The notes under the pieces are model-generated. The model saw only the letters and a program-made list of their open reading frames with translations. It made no database searches and was not told the origin of the DNA. Positions 5,975-12,096 of a stretch of DNA of 12,096 bases are shown one piece after another. The stretch's first letter is position 1. Each line of letters opens with the position of its first letter. This stretch comes from Thermoanaerobaculia bacterium (lineage in GTDB: Bacteria; Acidobacteriota; Thermoanaerobaculia; Multivoradales; UBA5704), in contig JASLEW010000772.1 in assembly GCA_030150965.1 (NCBI GenBank), forward strand, positions 1 to 12,096, given 5' to 3'. Both the position numbers and the translations under genes were made by a program.

Positions 5975-8900
5975 TCAGGGTGTGGCGAGCCGCCACAGCG
6001 CTTGGCGCAGGGCCTCGAAGTGGGTGCCGTAGAGCCTGGCGAGGTCGCGCGGCACGTGGATGTCCTGGACGAACGCAAGGATGTCGCTCAGGTGCGCGGC
6101 GAAGTCGCGCGCCAGCAGCAGCTCCTCGAAGTCGGCTCGCCCGGGCTTGAGCTCCGGGTCGCGGAACAGCGCTTCGAGCTCGGCAACCCGGCGCGACCAG
6201 AAGCGCTGATAGGGCGCGCGCTCGGCGAAGCCGCCGAGCTTGACGTCGGGCAGCACAAGGGGCACCAGGCGCCCGGTCAGGTCGTCGGGCTCTTCCTGGC
6301 AGCGCTGCCAGATGCGGTAGATCTCGTACATGCAGAAGGTGGAGCGCAGGTAGCGGTCGCTGATCACCGCCACCACCAGGTCGGCGCGGGTGAGGCGGCG
6401 GATGAAGGCGGAGATGCGCTCGCCCGAGCGGATCTGGTCGCGGTCGCGCACCGGGGCAAAGCCGTCGGCGGCAAGGGCGGCCTGGAGCCGGTCCACCGCC
6501 TGCGCGCGGAGCTTGCCCGCGGGGCTGGCGTCGCCCCAGGCGTAGGAGAGGAACACCTCGGGCGGCTTCTCGGCGGCGGTGAGGCGCTGGGGCTCCAGAT
6601 TGGGCATGAGGGCTGCTCCCCTGGGGGCGGGCTCGGTCGGCTCCCCAGTGTGGCCGTGGCCGAAGGCTTCGCGGGCGTCCTCAGCGAAGAAGGCGGCGAA
6701 GGGGGCGGCGGCGACCATCCTACCGTCGGCCGCGGCCACGCGCCCCTCGACCGCGCTAACGAGCGCGCCGCGCGACACGGTGACGCCTTCGAGGGAAAGC
6801 AGCTCCTCCTTGGGCCGCTCGCCGATCCGCTGCCGCAGAGCCACCTCGCGCATGCTGCGCAGGAGGCGCAGGGGATCGCGGCCCTGCGCCTGGAGCACCA
6901 GGGCGCCGGCGCCCGGCGCGTCATCGGTCGCCGTATCCTCGAACTCCACCAAGAGCTGGCTGGCCGTCCGCGCATCCTTGAGCCACAGACCGTATCTCCA
7001 GTACTCGGCCAGATCGCCGGCCTCGCGGCCGACGTGCTGCATCAGCCCCCGGATGACCGCCGGGTGGAAGAAGCCGTATTCCATCCGCAGTGTCGGCGAG
7101 CCGGGACCCTCCTGCCAGCCATGCAGCCGTCCGCTCACCACCTCGAAGCCGGGCAGCAGGTCGGGCGCCACGTAGCGTGGCTCGCCGCGCGCGGTCTTGC
7201 CGCAGCGGAAGCAGACACCGCAGCTCTCCATCAGGCCGAGGAAAAGCCGCTGCTCCTCAGCTGAGTGGTGGGGCCAGGCGATAGGAGCCAGGTCTTCGCG
7301 GGTGAAGCGCCCTGAGTCCCTGAGGAAGGGGACCACGCTGCCGCGGTGGAACACGGTGTAGATGGCATCGAGCGCCCAGTCCTGGTCGAGCACGATGCGG
7401 TTCTCGAAAAGGTCGGGGTCGTAGAAGACGACGCCGGTCTGGTGGAGATAGTCGAGGGCGTGCCCCCACGAGACGATGCCGCCCGCATCCTCGCAGAGGG
7501 CGCGGAGCTCGTCGATCGTCAGCGTGCGGTGGCGGCGCTCGCCTGGTAGGCGCTTCTGGTCCGCCGTCCGCCACTCGTAGAGCCGGCGGCGCACCGCGGC
7601 CCGCCCGCGGCCGACTGAAAGCGGCCCGCTCTGTTCGAGCAGGCAGCGCAGGGCGTCGTGCAGGTGCCCCTCGAGAGCTTCGCGGCCGCGGCCAGTCTTG
7701 GCGCTGTAGGCGCAGCACTCGAAAAAGCCCATGCCCGCGGGGCGCGGCGGGTCGGAGCGGCGGTCGGCGAAAGCGTCGCACTGGCTCTGGACGATGATGA
7801 CCGGGCTCTCCTTGCCGGCGAGAGAGCGCACGTAGTCGAGCCAGTAGGCGAGCGGCTGATTGCGCCAGGGGGTCCCGTCTTCCTCCTTCGCCTCGTGGTT
7901 TTCGAGGTGCGGAGCCCACAGCACCAGGAAGACCGCGCGGCTGCGCAAGAAGAGGGAGTGGGTGCCGTGATAGATGTCCTGGCCGCCGAAGTCCCACCAG
8001 TTGACCTGCACCTCCTGCTCCCCGTCGGCGGTAGGGATGCGCTGGCGTTGCCGCCAGATCTGCACGCCGTGGGTGGAGGCGACGCTCTCGTCGTAGCCTT
8101 CGCCGCGCAAGCGCCGGCAGAGTTGGGTCTTCCCAGCCCGGCCGTTACCCAGGAGGACGACCTTCATCTCGTTCTCGGCCTCGGCGCCGAGGTCCAGCTC
8201 ACGGAAGTAGGCGCGCAGGCGCGGCAGGCAGTTGTCGAAACCGTGGCTCGAGAGGACCTCCCGCGGCACTCCCATGGCGAAGTTGGCCACGAGGTTTTCC
8301 ATGCCCGCCAGATCCACGACGATCCTCAGCATCGCGGTCGGGAGTGGGGCATGGTTGTCGAGGAGGCGCAGATCCCTGAGGGTACGGAGGCCGAAGAGCG
8401 GCGAGAGGTCTTTCACGCCGGTGTTGCTGAAAACGAGGCTCTGGAGACCCGCCAGGCCGGACAGCGGCGAGAGATCCGTCACGCCGGTACTGCTGAAGAC
8501 GAGGCTCTGGAGACCCGCCAGGCCGGACAGCGGCGAGAGATCCGTCACGCCGGTACTGCTGAAAACGAGGCGCTGGAGACCCGCCAGGCCGGACAGCGGC
8601 GAGAGGTCGGTCACGCTGGTGCTGTTGAGGTCGAGACTCTGGAGAGTGGGCAGGCCGGACAGCGGCCAGAGGTCGGTCACGCCGGTGCCCTCGAGGCTGA
8701 GGGTCTGGAGAGCGGGCAGGCCGGCGAGCGGCGAGAGGTCGGTCACGCTGGCGCTGTCGAGGTTGAGCGTCTGGAGAGCGGGCAGGCCGGCGAGCGGCGA
8801 GAGGTCGGTCACGCCGCCGGTCTGCCAGAGGTAGAGGCTCTGGAGGCCCGCCAGGCGGGCCAGCGGCGAGAGGTCGGCCACGCCGGTGCTGCTGAGGTCG

Positions 8901-9616
8901 AGGCTCTGGAGGCCCGCCAGGCCGGCCAGCGGCGAGAGGTCGGCCACGCCGGTACTGGCTAGGTGGAGGCTCTGGAGGCCGCGCAGGCCGGCGAGCGGCG
9001 AGAGGTCGGCCACGCCGGTGCTGCTGAGGTCGAGACCCTGGAGGCCCGCCAGGCCGGCCAGCGGCGAGAGGTCGGCCACGCCGGTGCAGCTGAGGTCGAG
9101 ACACTGGAGGCCCGCCAGCCCGGCCAGCGGCGAGAGGTCGGCCACGTCGGTGCCGTCGAAGTAGAGGCTCTGGAGGCCCGCCAGGCGGGCCAGCGGCGAG
9201 AGGTCGGTCACGCCGGTGCCGCCGAAGTCGAGGCTCTGGAGGCCGCCCAGGCCGGCCAGCTGCGAGAGGTCGGCCACGCCGGTGTCCCGCAGGTCGAGGC
9301 TCCGGAGGCCGGGCAGGCCGGCCAGCGGCGAGAGGTCGGTCACGCCGGTGCCCCGGAGGTCGAGGCTCTGCAGGCTCGCCAGGCCGGCCAGCGGCGTCAA
9401 ATCCGTGAAGGGAGCTAGTTCCCGGCCGAAGTCAAACGTATCGGCACCCTCGCTGCTGGGCTTGACACGGCCCAGGTAAAGCCTGCGCAGGTGCGTGAGA
9501 TCCCTCAGCTCTGCCGGGAGCTCGGCCAGCGCCAGGTCCCCAAGGTCCAGGGTATCGGCCTGCGTCCGCCGGGCTTCCTCGATCCGCCGCAATGCCTCGG
9601 CCGGGTCCTTGCGCAT
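5975..9616 (-). CDS. LRR-Roc-COR-TIR protein (bacterial Roco GTPase with TIR effector domain)
   Basis: This 1213-residue single-chain protein has four recognisable parts. Residues about 76-406 hold fifteen tandem 22-residue leucine-rich repeats (consensus LxGLxxLQSLxLxxTGVxDLSP), flanked by degenerate ones at about 23-50 and 407-420. Residues about 483-660 form a Roc GTPase: P-loop GNGRAGKT (490-497), switch DFGGQ (542-546), G4-like SQCD (611-614, Gln where Lys is usual), and SAK (638-640). Residues about 690-970 fit a COR domain (LTIDELRALCEDAG, LDQDWALDAIY). Residues 1018-1150 form a TIR domain: VFLSYAW, RDRDQIRSGERISAF, VVAVISDRYL, and STFCMYE with the putative NADase Glu1098. Family knowledge suggests a cytosolic sensor-switch-effector protein, plausibly antiphage or stress signalling; the trigger is unknown. 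ATG 9616 lacks a clear ribosome binding site, and a stop lies five codons upstream. The gene stands alone. Confidence 0.93.
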   Translation of the reverse strand: MRKDPAEALRRIEEARRTQADTLDLGDLALAELPAELRDLTHLRRLYLGRVKPSSEGADTFDFGRELAPFTDLTPLAGLASLQSLDLRGTGVTDLSPLAGLPGLRSLDLRDTGVADLSQLAGLGGLQSLDFGGTGVTDLSPLARLAGLQSLYFDGTDVADLSPLAGLAGLQCLDLSCTGVADLSPLAGLAGLQGLDLSSTGVADLSPLAGLRGLQSLHLASTGVADLSPLAGLAGLQSLDLSSTGVADLSPLARLAGLQSLYLWQTGGVTDLSPLAGLPALQTLNLDSASVTDLSPLAGLPALQTLSLEGTGVTDLWPLSGLPTLQSLDLNSTSVTDLSPLSGLAGLQRLVFSSTGVTDLSPLSGLAGLQSLVFSSTGVTDLSPLSGLAGLQSLVFSNTGVKDLSPLFGLRTLRDLRLLDNHAPLPTAMLRIVVDLAGMENLVANFAMGVPREVLSSHGFDNCLPRLRAYFRELDLGAEAENEMKVVLLGNGRAGKTQLCRRLRGEGYDESVASTHGVQIWRQRQRIPTADGEQEVQVNWWDFGGQDIYHGTHSLFLRSRAVFLVLWAPHLENHEAKEEDGTPWRNQPLAYWLDYVRSLAGKESPVIIVQSQCDAFADRRSDPPRPAGMGFFECCAYSAKTGRGREALEGHLHDALRCLLEQSGPLSVGRGRAAVRRRLYEWRTADQKRLPGERRHRTLTIDELRALCEDAGGIVSWGHALDYLHQTGVVFYDPDLFENRIVLDQDWALDAIYTVFHRGSVVPFLRDSGRFTREDLAPIAWPHHSAEEQRLFLGLMESCGVCFRCGKTARGEPRYVAPDLLPGFEVVSGRLHGWQEGPGSPTLRMEYGFFHPAVIRGLMQHVGREAGDLAEYWRYGLWLKDARTASQLLVEFEDTATDDAPGAGALVLQAQGRDPLRLLRSMREVALRQRIGERPKEELLSLEGVTVSRGALVSAVEGRVAAADGRMVAAAPFAAFFAEDAREAFGHGHTGEPTEPAPRGAALMPNLEPQRLTAAEKPPEVFLSYAWGDASPAGKLRAQAVDRLQAALAADGFAPVRDRDQIRSGERISAFIRRLTRADLVVAVISDRYLRSTFCMYEIYRIWQRCQEEPDDLTGRLVPLVLPDVKLGGFAERAPYQRFWSRRVAELEALFRDPELKPGRADFEELLLARDFAAHLSDILAFVQDIHVPRDLARLYGTHFEALRQALWRLATP
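8399..9391 (-). repeat. Fifteen 66-base tandem repeats encoding the LRR domain
   Basis: The LRR-coding part is a direct tandem array with a 66-base period; one unit (the ninth from the N-terminus, containing WQTGGVTD) has three extra bases and so 23 residues. Neighbouring units at 8459-8524 and 8525-8590 differ at only two of 66 positions, pointing to recent duplication or gene conversion. Units nearer the protein N-terminus are more diverged. All units keep the reading frame, and there are no unique spacers, so this is not a CRISPR array. Confidence 0.93.
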
Positions 9617-9623
9617 GATGCGC
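9611..9623. repeat. Inverted repeat overlapping the Roco-TIR start codon
   Basis: GCGCAT-G-ATGCGC is a perfect 6+6 inverted repeat with a one-base centre that includes the start codon (9614-9616, - strand). It could be an operator or a small start-masking hairpin, or be accidental in GC-rich DNA. Confidence 0.35.
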
Positions 9624-9625
9624 GC

Positions 9626-9634
9626 ATCTTAGCA
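9626..9634 (-). promoter_or_regulatory. Possible extended -10 promoter of the Roco-TIR gene (near-leaderless)
   Basis: Read on the - strand this is TGC-TAAGAT: an extended -10 TG plus a hexamer matching TATAAT at four of six positions. Standard spacing puts +1 at an A at 9619, only three bases before ATG 9616. This agrees with the absence of a Shine-Dalgarno sequence. No good -35 is seen. Confidence 0.3.
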
Positions 9635-9945
9635 ACGCGCAAGCCGAGTGCCCTCGGGCGCCCCGCTACACCACGGCGCCTCCCGGTGCCACCATCCCTC
9701 TCGGCACGCTCGCCCAGGAGCGGAACCACCGTCCCTCACCCCCGCACCCGCCGACCGAGGACTCCGCGGACCAGGCCCCGCCATCTGCAGAGGCGATGAC
9801 GACGGTCAGAGGGCCATCCTCTTGCAAGGCACCCTTCGCGCACCCCTCGCCCCGGCGGCCTTCCGGCCGGGCTATCCCATGGCGCCTTCCACCTTCCAGG
9901 CGCCGGTGCGCCTCCCACTTCCGGGCGCGGCGCCTCGTCAAGCCC
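9635..9945. other. Spacer with no supported gene
   Basis: About 310 bases upstream of the Roco-TIR gene. Frames are open by GC bias on both strands, but none gives a recognisable protein. The stretch may contain further decayed sequence continuing from the adjacent ABC ATPase remnant; I see no conserved motif in it. Confidence 0.4.
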
Positions 9946-10490
9946 CGCATGGGCGATGACCAGCACCAGCACCGCCCGCCTCCACCGCCTGAGCCACTCC
10001 AGCACCTCCAGCCGCGCCTCCGCCTCGAGCGCCGCCAGGCTCTCGTCGAGGATCAGCAGCTCCGGCTCCTGGAGCAGACCGCGCGCCACACAAACCCGGC
10101 TCGACTCGCCGTCCGAGAGGCGCTACCCCGCCTCGCCGACTCCGTTCGCCGAGGCCGGCCGGCAGCCGGTCAAGGAGCGGCTCAAGCCCGATCCCGCGGC
10201 ACAGGCCCTCCGCCGCGGCGAGGTCATCCGCCGCCGGCGGCCAGCCGCGGCCGAGCAGGAGATTGAAGGCCAGCGCTGAGGATGTGGTTGGCGTGGAGCT
10301 GGGGCACGGCCACCACCCGCCGCCGCCACCCCGCGGTACCCCAGGTCGGGGCGCTCGGCAACCGCGTGGGCACGTCATGGCGCCGCCGCCTGGCTGGGGC
10401 GCTGGCCGCCCTGCCGCCCGCGGCGTACCCGGGCGACCCGGCCTGCCGCGAGCACGGCGACACGGTCGAAGGCCAGGGCCTCCGCCGGCG
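9946..10490 (-). pseudogene. Decayed ABC-transporter ATPase domain remnant
   Basis: Reading the - strand in three successive frames gives pieces of one ABC ATPase. First comes WRRRVVAVPQLHANHIL (Q-loop region, about 10340-10275). After a frame change there is FNLLLGRGWPPAADDLAAAE and LEPLLDRLPAGLGER. After another frame change near 10140 and an in-frame TAG (10123-10125) come RLSDGESSRVCVARGLL (degenerate signature), ELLILDESLAALE (Walker B, catalytic Glu, D-loop) and VIAHAG (H-loop). A piece resembling the tail of a preceding ATPase domain (EALAFDRVAVLAAGRV) lies at about 10490-10440. No Walker A is present. With at least two frame changes, a stop and missing ends, it cannot make a working protein. 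Its upstream edge coincides with the start of the truncated integrase, suggesting a recombination junction at about 10490. Confidence 0.7.
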
Positions 10491-10495
10491 ACCGC

Positions 10496-11086
10496 GTGCT
10501 CTCGCCAGAAGAGATACGCCGCCTGTGGTGCCTGTGGGAGGCCGAAGGTTCGCAGATCTCAGTCGTCTACCGGTTGCTCCTCACAATTGGGCAGCGCAAG
10601 ACGCTGGTTACGACCATGCGCTGGGCGCATGTGACGTTCCCCTGGTGGTCGATCCCGCGAGAGTTGTCGAAGAACAGGCAGCCGCACCTTGTCTTCCTTG
10701 GCCCGCGGGCCACGGCGCTCCTCGGCAGCCTTCGCCGGGCAGATTCGCCCTGGGTCTTCCCCAGTGAGCGAGTCGCGGGCCAGGCGCTGGGCTGGGTGAA
10801 CAAAGCGAGGGAGCGGTACAGCGCTCAGTCCGGAATCCAGAATTTCCGCCCGCACGACCTCCGCCGCACCATGGCGACGGAGATGGGCGACCTCGGCATC
10901 TCCAGTGACATCATCGCCCTGGTGCTCGGTCACCACCGCGGCGGCGTGACCGCGATCTACGACCGGGCGAAGCGCATGCGCCAGATCCAAGAAGCCCTCC
11001 TCGCCTGGGACCAACGACTCGGCGAGATCCTGCGCGGCGAAGAGAGCGACCGCGGACGGTTGCTCGGCTTCCCCGCGGTGTCCTGA
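10496..11086 (+). CDS. Tyrosine recombinase/integrase, catalytic domain only (N-terminally truncated)
   Basis: The 196-residue frame is the C-terminal catalytic domain of a phage-type integrase. The catalytic set is complete: Arg34 (TIGQRK), His120 and Arg123 (RPHDLRRT), His146 (LGHH) and nucleophile Tyr155 (AIYDRA). The SKNRQPHLVFL strand and the C-terminal helix also fit. Homology starts abruptly at DRVLSPEEIRRLW, the usual linker position, so the core-binding and arm-binding domains (normally 150-200 residues) are missing. The GTG at 10496 is simply the first available start, and no ribosome binding site is convincing. The upstream sequence is instead the edge of the ABC ATPase remnant on the other strand. 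It is probably a non-functional relic, although the domain itself has no stops. It converges on the excisionase-like gene, with six bases between the two stop codons. Confidence 0.85.
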   Translation: MLSPEEIRRLWCLWEAEGSQISVVYRLLLTIGQRKTLVTTMRWAHVTFPWWSIPRELSKNRQPHLVFLGPRATALLGSLRRADSPWVFPSERVAGQALGWVNKARERYSAQSGIQNFRPHDLRRTMATEMGDLGISSDIIALVLGHHRGGVTAIYDRAKRMRQIQEALLAWDQRLGEILRGEESDRGRLLGFPAVS

Positions 11087-11092
11087 CACCCA

Positions 11093-11353
11093 TCAGCTCG
11101 CCTTCTGCCCCACCGGGCAGCTCGCCAGCCACTCGCGGATCTCCGCCGCACGCCACCCCACCGCGCGCTTGCCCACCTTCCGGCGGCGCGGGATCACCCC
11201 GGCGCGCTCCCAGCGGTCCACGGTGCGGACGGTGACGCCCAGCAGGGCGGCCATCTCGGCTCGGCACATCAGGGCATCGCCCGAGCCCGCCATCAGCTCA
11301 TTGGCACGGCGGCCGGCGCGGGCCGCCCGTTCCTCGTCGCGAGTCTTGCGCAT
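11093..11353 (-). CDS. AlpA/excisionase-like helix-turn-helix protein
   Basis: This is an 86-residue protein. After a charged N-terminus (KTRDEERAARAGRRANEL), residues about 30-80 form a MerR/AlpA-type winged helix-turn-helix: CRAEMAALLGVTVRTVDRWE, then RAGVIPRRRKVGKRAVGW and RAAEIREWLASCP. The ending GxRAVGWxxxEIxxWL is typical of AlpA-family prophage regulators and small excisionases. Such proteins bind DNA to control integrase genes or to direct excision. ATG 11353 is supported by AGGAG (plus-strand CTCCT 11361-11365), seven bases upstream. It is convergent with the truncated integrase, six bases apart, and probably belongs to the same mobile element. Its target is unknown; short direct repeats and a palindrome lie upstream of it. 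Confidence 0.85.
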   Translation of the reverse strand: MRKTRDEERAARAGRRANELMAGSGDALMCRAEMAALLGVTVRTVDRWERAGVIPRRRKVGKRAVGWRAAEIREWLASCPVGQKAS

Positions 11354-11457
11354 GGTGTCTCTCCTCTCCTTCTGGCCGCCGGCGGAGCTGGCGCCGAGCC
11401 GTCCTTGCGCCGGCCCCATCGGGCCGGCCCCCGGAACGGCTCCGGCCAGCGCGCCGG

Positions 11458-11473
11458 TGCCGAGTTGCCGAGT
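11458..11473. repeat. Two tandem 8-base direct repeats upstream of the helix-turn-helix gene
   Basis: TGCCGAGT occurs twice in a row (11458-11465 and 11466-11473). Short direct repeats in front of a small DNA-binding gene may be its binding site. The repeat is short and may be chance. Confidence 0.35.
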
Positions 11474-11515
11474 TGGCCGTGGATGCCGTGGCGCGCGGAC
11501 GCCCACGGGCTGTTG

Positions 11516-11527
11516 GCGATCGATCGC
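11516..11527. repeat. 12-base perfect palindrome
   Basis: GCGATCGATCGC is a perfect palindrome in the 209-base spacer between the two small - strand genes. It could be an operator; the rest of the spacer has a GC hairpin (CGGCCC/GGGCCG) but no supported gene. Confidence 0.4.
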
Positions 11528-11562
11528 ATTTCGTGGTGCGGCAGAACCCTGGCCAGGCGGCA

Positions 11563-11985
11563 TCATTGCCGCCCGAGGACGAGGCCGCCGCCGGCGCCGC
11601 AGCACACCTCGCGACGCTCGAGGAGCAGGTCGAGCGCGCGCTCGACCTGCGCATGAACGGCGCCGCGGGTGAGGCCCGGCTCCGCCGCCAGGGTCCAGAG
11701 CAGCCAGCGCTCGGCGGGCCGCAGGGCCGGCGCTCGCGCAGCCGCGTCGGCCGTTGGCCGGTCCGGCGGCGGCTGAGAGGCCGTTGGTGCCGTCCGTCCA
11801 GCGCGGCAGGCCGGGCGGTGCCGGCCGCCGCACGCGGCGACCAGCTCGTCCTTGCACTCGACGATGCGCGCGATCAGGGCCGGGCTGAGGGCGGAGCGCG
11901 GGCCGACCCGCAGCTGGGCGCCGTCGAACACCACCGAGATGCCGCGCTCGGCCAGAGCCGCGAGGAGCTGTTCGCCGCGGCTCAT
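11563..11985 (-). CDS. TubC-docking-like N-terminus joined to a winged-helix-like C-terminus; unknown function
   Basis: This is a 140-residue protein. Residues about 6-53 (LLAALAERGISVVFDGAQLR, then VGPRSALSPALIARIVECKD and ELVAAC) resemble the TubC N-terminal docking fold: helix, beta hairpin with a DG turn, then the helix pair ending KDELV. In megasynthases that fold joins subunits, but it also occurs in small proteins of mobile elements. A Pro/Ala/Arg linker (54-87) follows. Residues 88-138 (ERWLLWTLAAEPGLTRGAVH, then ERALDLLLERREVCCG) look like a winged helix for DNA binding. ATG 11985 has GGAGGA nine bases upstream and overlaps the stop of the gene before it (ATGA), implying translational coupling. 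No biosynthetic genes are nearby, so a role in the mobile element is more likely than natural-product assembly. The domain calls are by eye. Confidence 0.7.
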   Translation of the reverse strand: MSRGEQLLAALAERGISVVFDGAQLRVGPRSALSPALIARIVECKDELVAACGGRHRPACRAGRTAPTASQPPPDRPTADAAARAPALRPAERWLLWTLAAEPGLTRGAVHAQVERALDLLLERREVCCGAGGGLVLGRQ

Positions 11986-12096
11986 GACGCGTGGTCCTCC
12001 TGGCCGCCGGACCCGTCTGGCCCCGGCACGGTTGAGCCGCGGGAGGCCGCGGCCGGCGCTCCGCCGGCTGAGGCACCGGATTGCCGCCGGTGAGGA
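11982..12096 (-). CDS. C-terminal end of an unidentified gene (partial)
   Basis: A - strand frame enters from the right edge and ends at TGA (11984-11982), overlapping the ATG of the next gene in an ATGA arrangement. The 37 visible residues are Ser/Gly/Pro-rich (for example STVPGPDGSGGQEDHAS) and look like a disordered tail, so the family cannot be named. Support comes only from the overlap geometry and the open frame. Confidence 0.4.
   Translation of the reverse strand, partial: PHRRQSGASAGGAPAAASRGSTVPGPDGSGGQEDHAS

Noticed and set aside
5547..5996. A - strand open frame containing HPGGFEPPTYRSVVCRSIQL
   Set aside because: This is the antisense translation of the tRNA gene, a well-known source of false hypothetical proteins. 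The tRNA fold explains the sequence completely.
7658..8962. Long + strand frame of over 430 codons with repeats such as RQAGQRREVGHAG
   Set aside because: It is the mirror image of the LRR-coding repeats on the - strand, kept open by GC bias. The - strand product has clear domains; this one has none.
8399..9391. Regular repeats that could be mistaken for a CRISPR or satellite array
   Set aside because: There are no unique spacers, the period is exactly 22 codons, and all units encode LRRs in one frame.
9648..10378. Several overlapping + and - strand open frames in the 9.65-10.4 kb stretch
   Set aside because: Apart from the ABC ATPase pieces on the - strand, none shows a motif, ribosome binding site or family resemblance.

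Overview
The window is very GC-rich, densely coding DNA from a bacterium that makes menaquinone by the futalosine route. It carries a UbiA-family prenyltransferase tail and mqnE, followed by a deoxynucleoside kinase and panB-panC-panD. This gene order and the high GC suit an Acidobacteriota-like or deltaproteobacterial-like lineage, but that is inference only; no rRNA or other decisive marker is present.

Region 1 (1-5440, + strand) is ordinary chromosomal metabolism: the end of a menaquinone prenyltransferase (mqnP-like), mqnE, a deoxynucleoside kinase, a strong intrinsic-terminator hairpin, then panB, panC, panD and thiG. The genes are tightly packed, with 4-base start/stop overlaps at both mqnE boundaries. 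Two points stand out. The mqnE 5' end appears to need a frame change at a run of seven C residues. The terminator hairpin also ends only 23 bases before the panB start codon, which suggests attenuation or leaky read-through.

Region 2 (5565-5698) is a tRNA-Arg(ACG) gene with a recognisable promoter and an encoded CCA end.

Region 3 (5975-9616, - strand) is the most interesting gene: one 1213-residue protein with the order LRR repeats, Roc GTPase, COR, TIR. It looks like a bacterial Roco protein carrying a TIR effector, a sensor-switch-effector plan like an NLR immune receptor but with Roc-COR in the switch position. Its LRRs are encoded by 66-base tandem repeats, some nearly identical. The gene stands alone, has no clear Shine-Dalgarno sequence, and has an extended -10 placed so that the mRNA would be almost leaderless.

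Region 4 (about 9617-12096) is accessory, partly decayed DNA: a frameshifted ABC-transporter ATPase remnant (- strand), a tyrosine recombinase reduced to its catalytic domain (+ strand), an AlpA/excisionase-like helix-turn-helix protein, and a TubC-docking-like/winged-helix-like protein (- strand) that overlaps the end of a further gene by four bases. Together with the tRNA on the other flank, this suggests that the Roco-TIR gene sits in a mobile island or an integration hot spot. No att repeats are visible inside the window.
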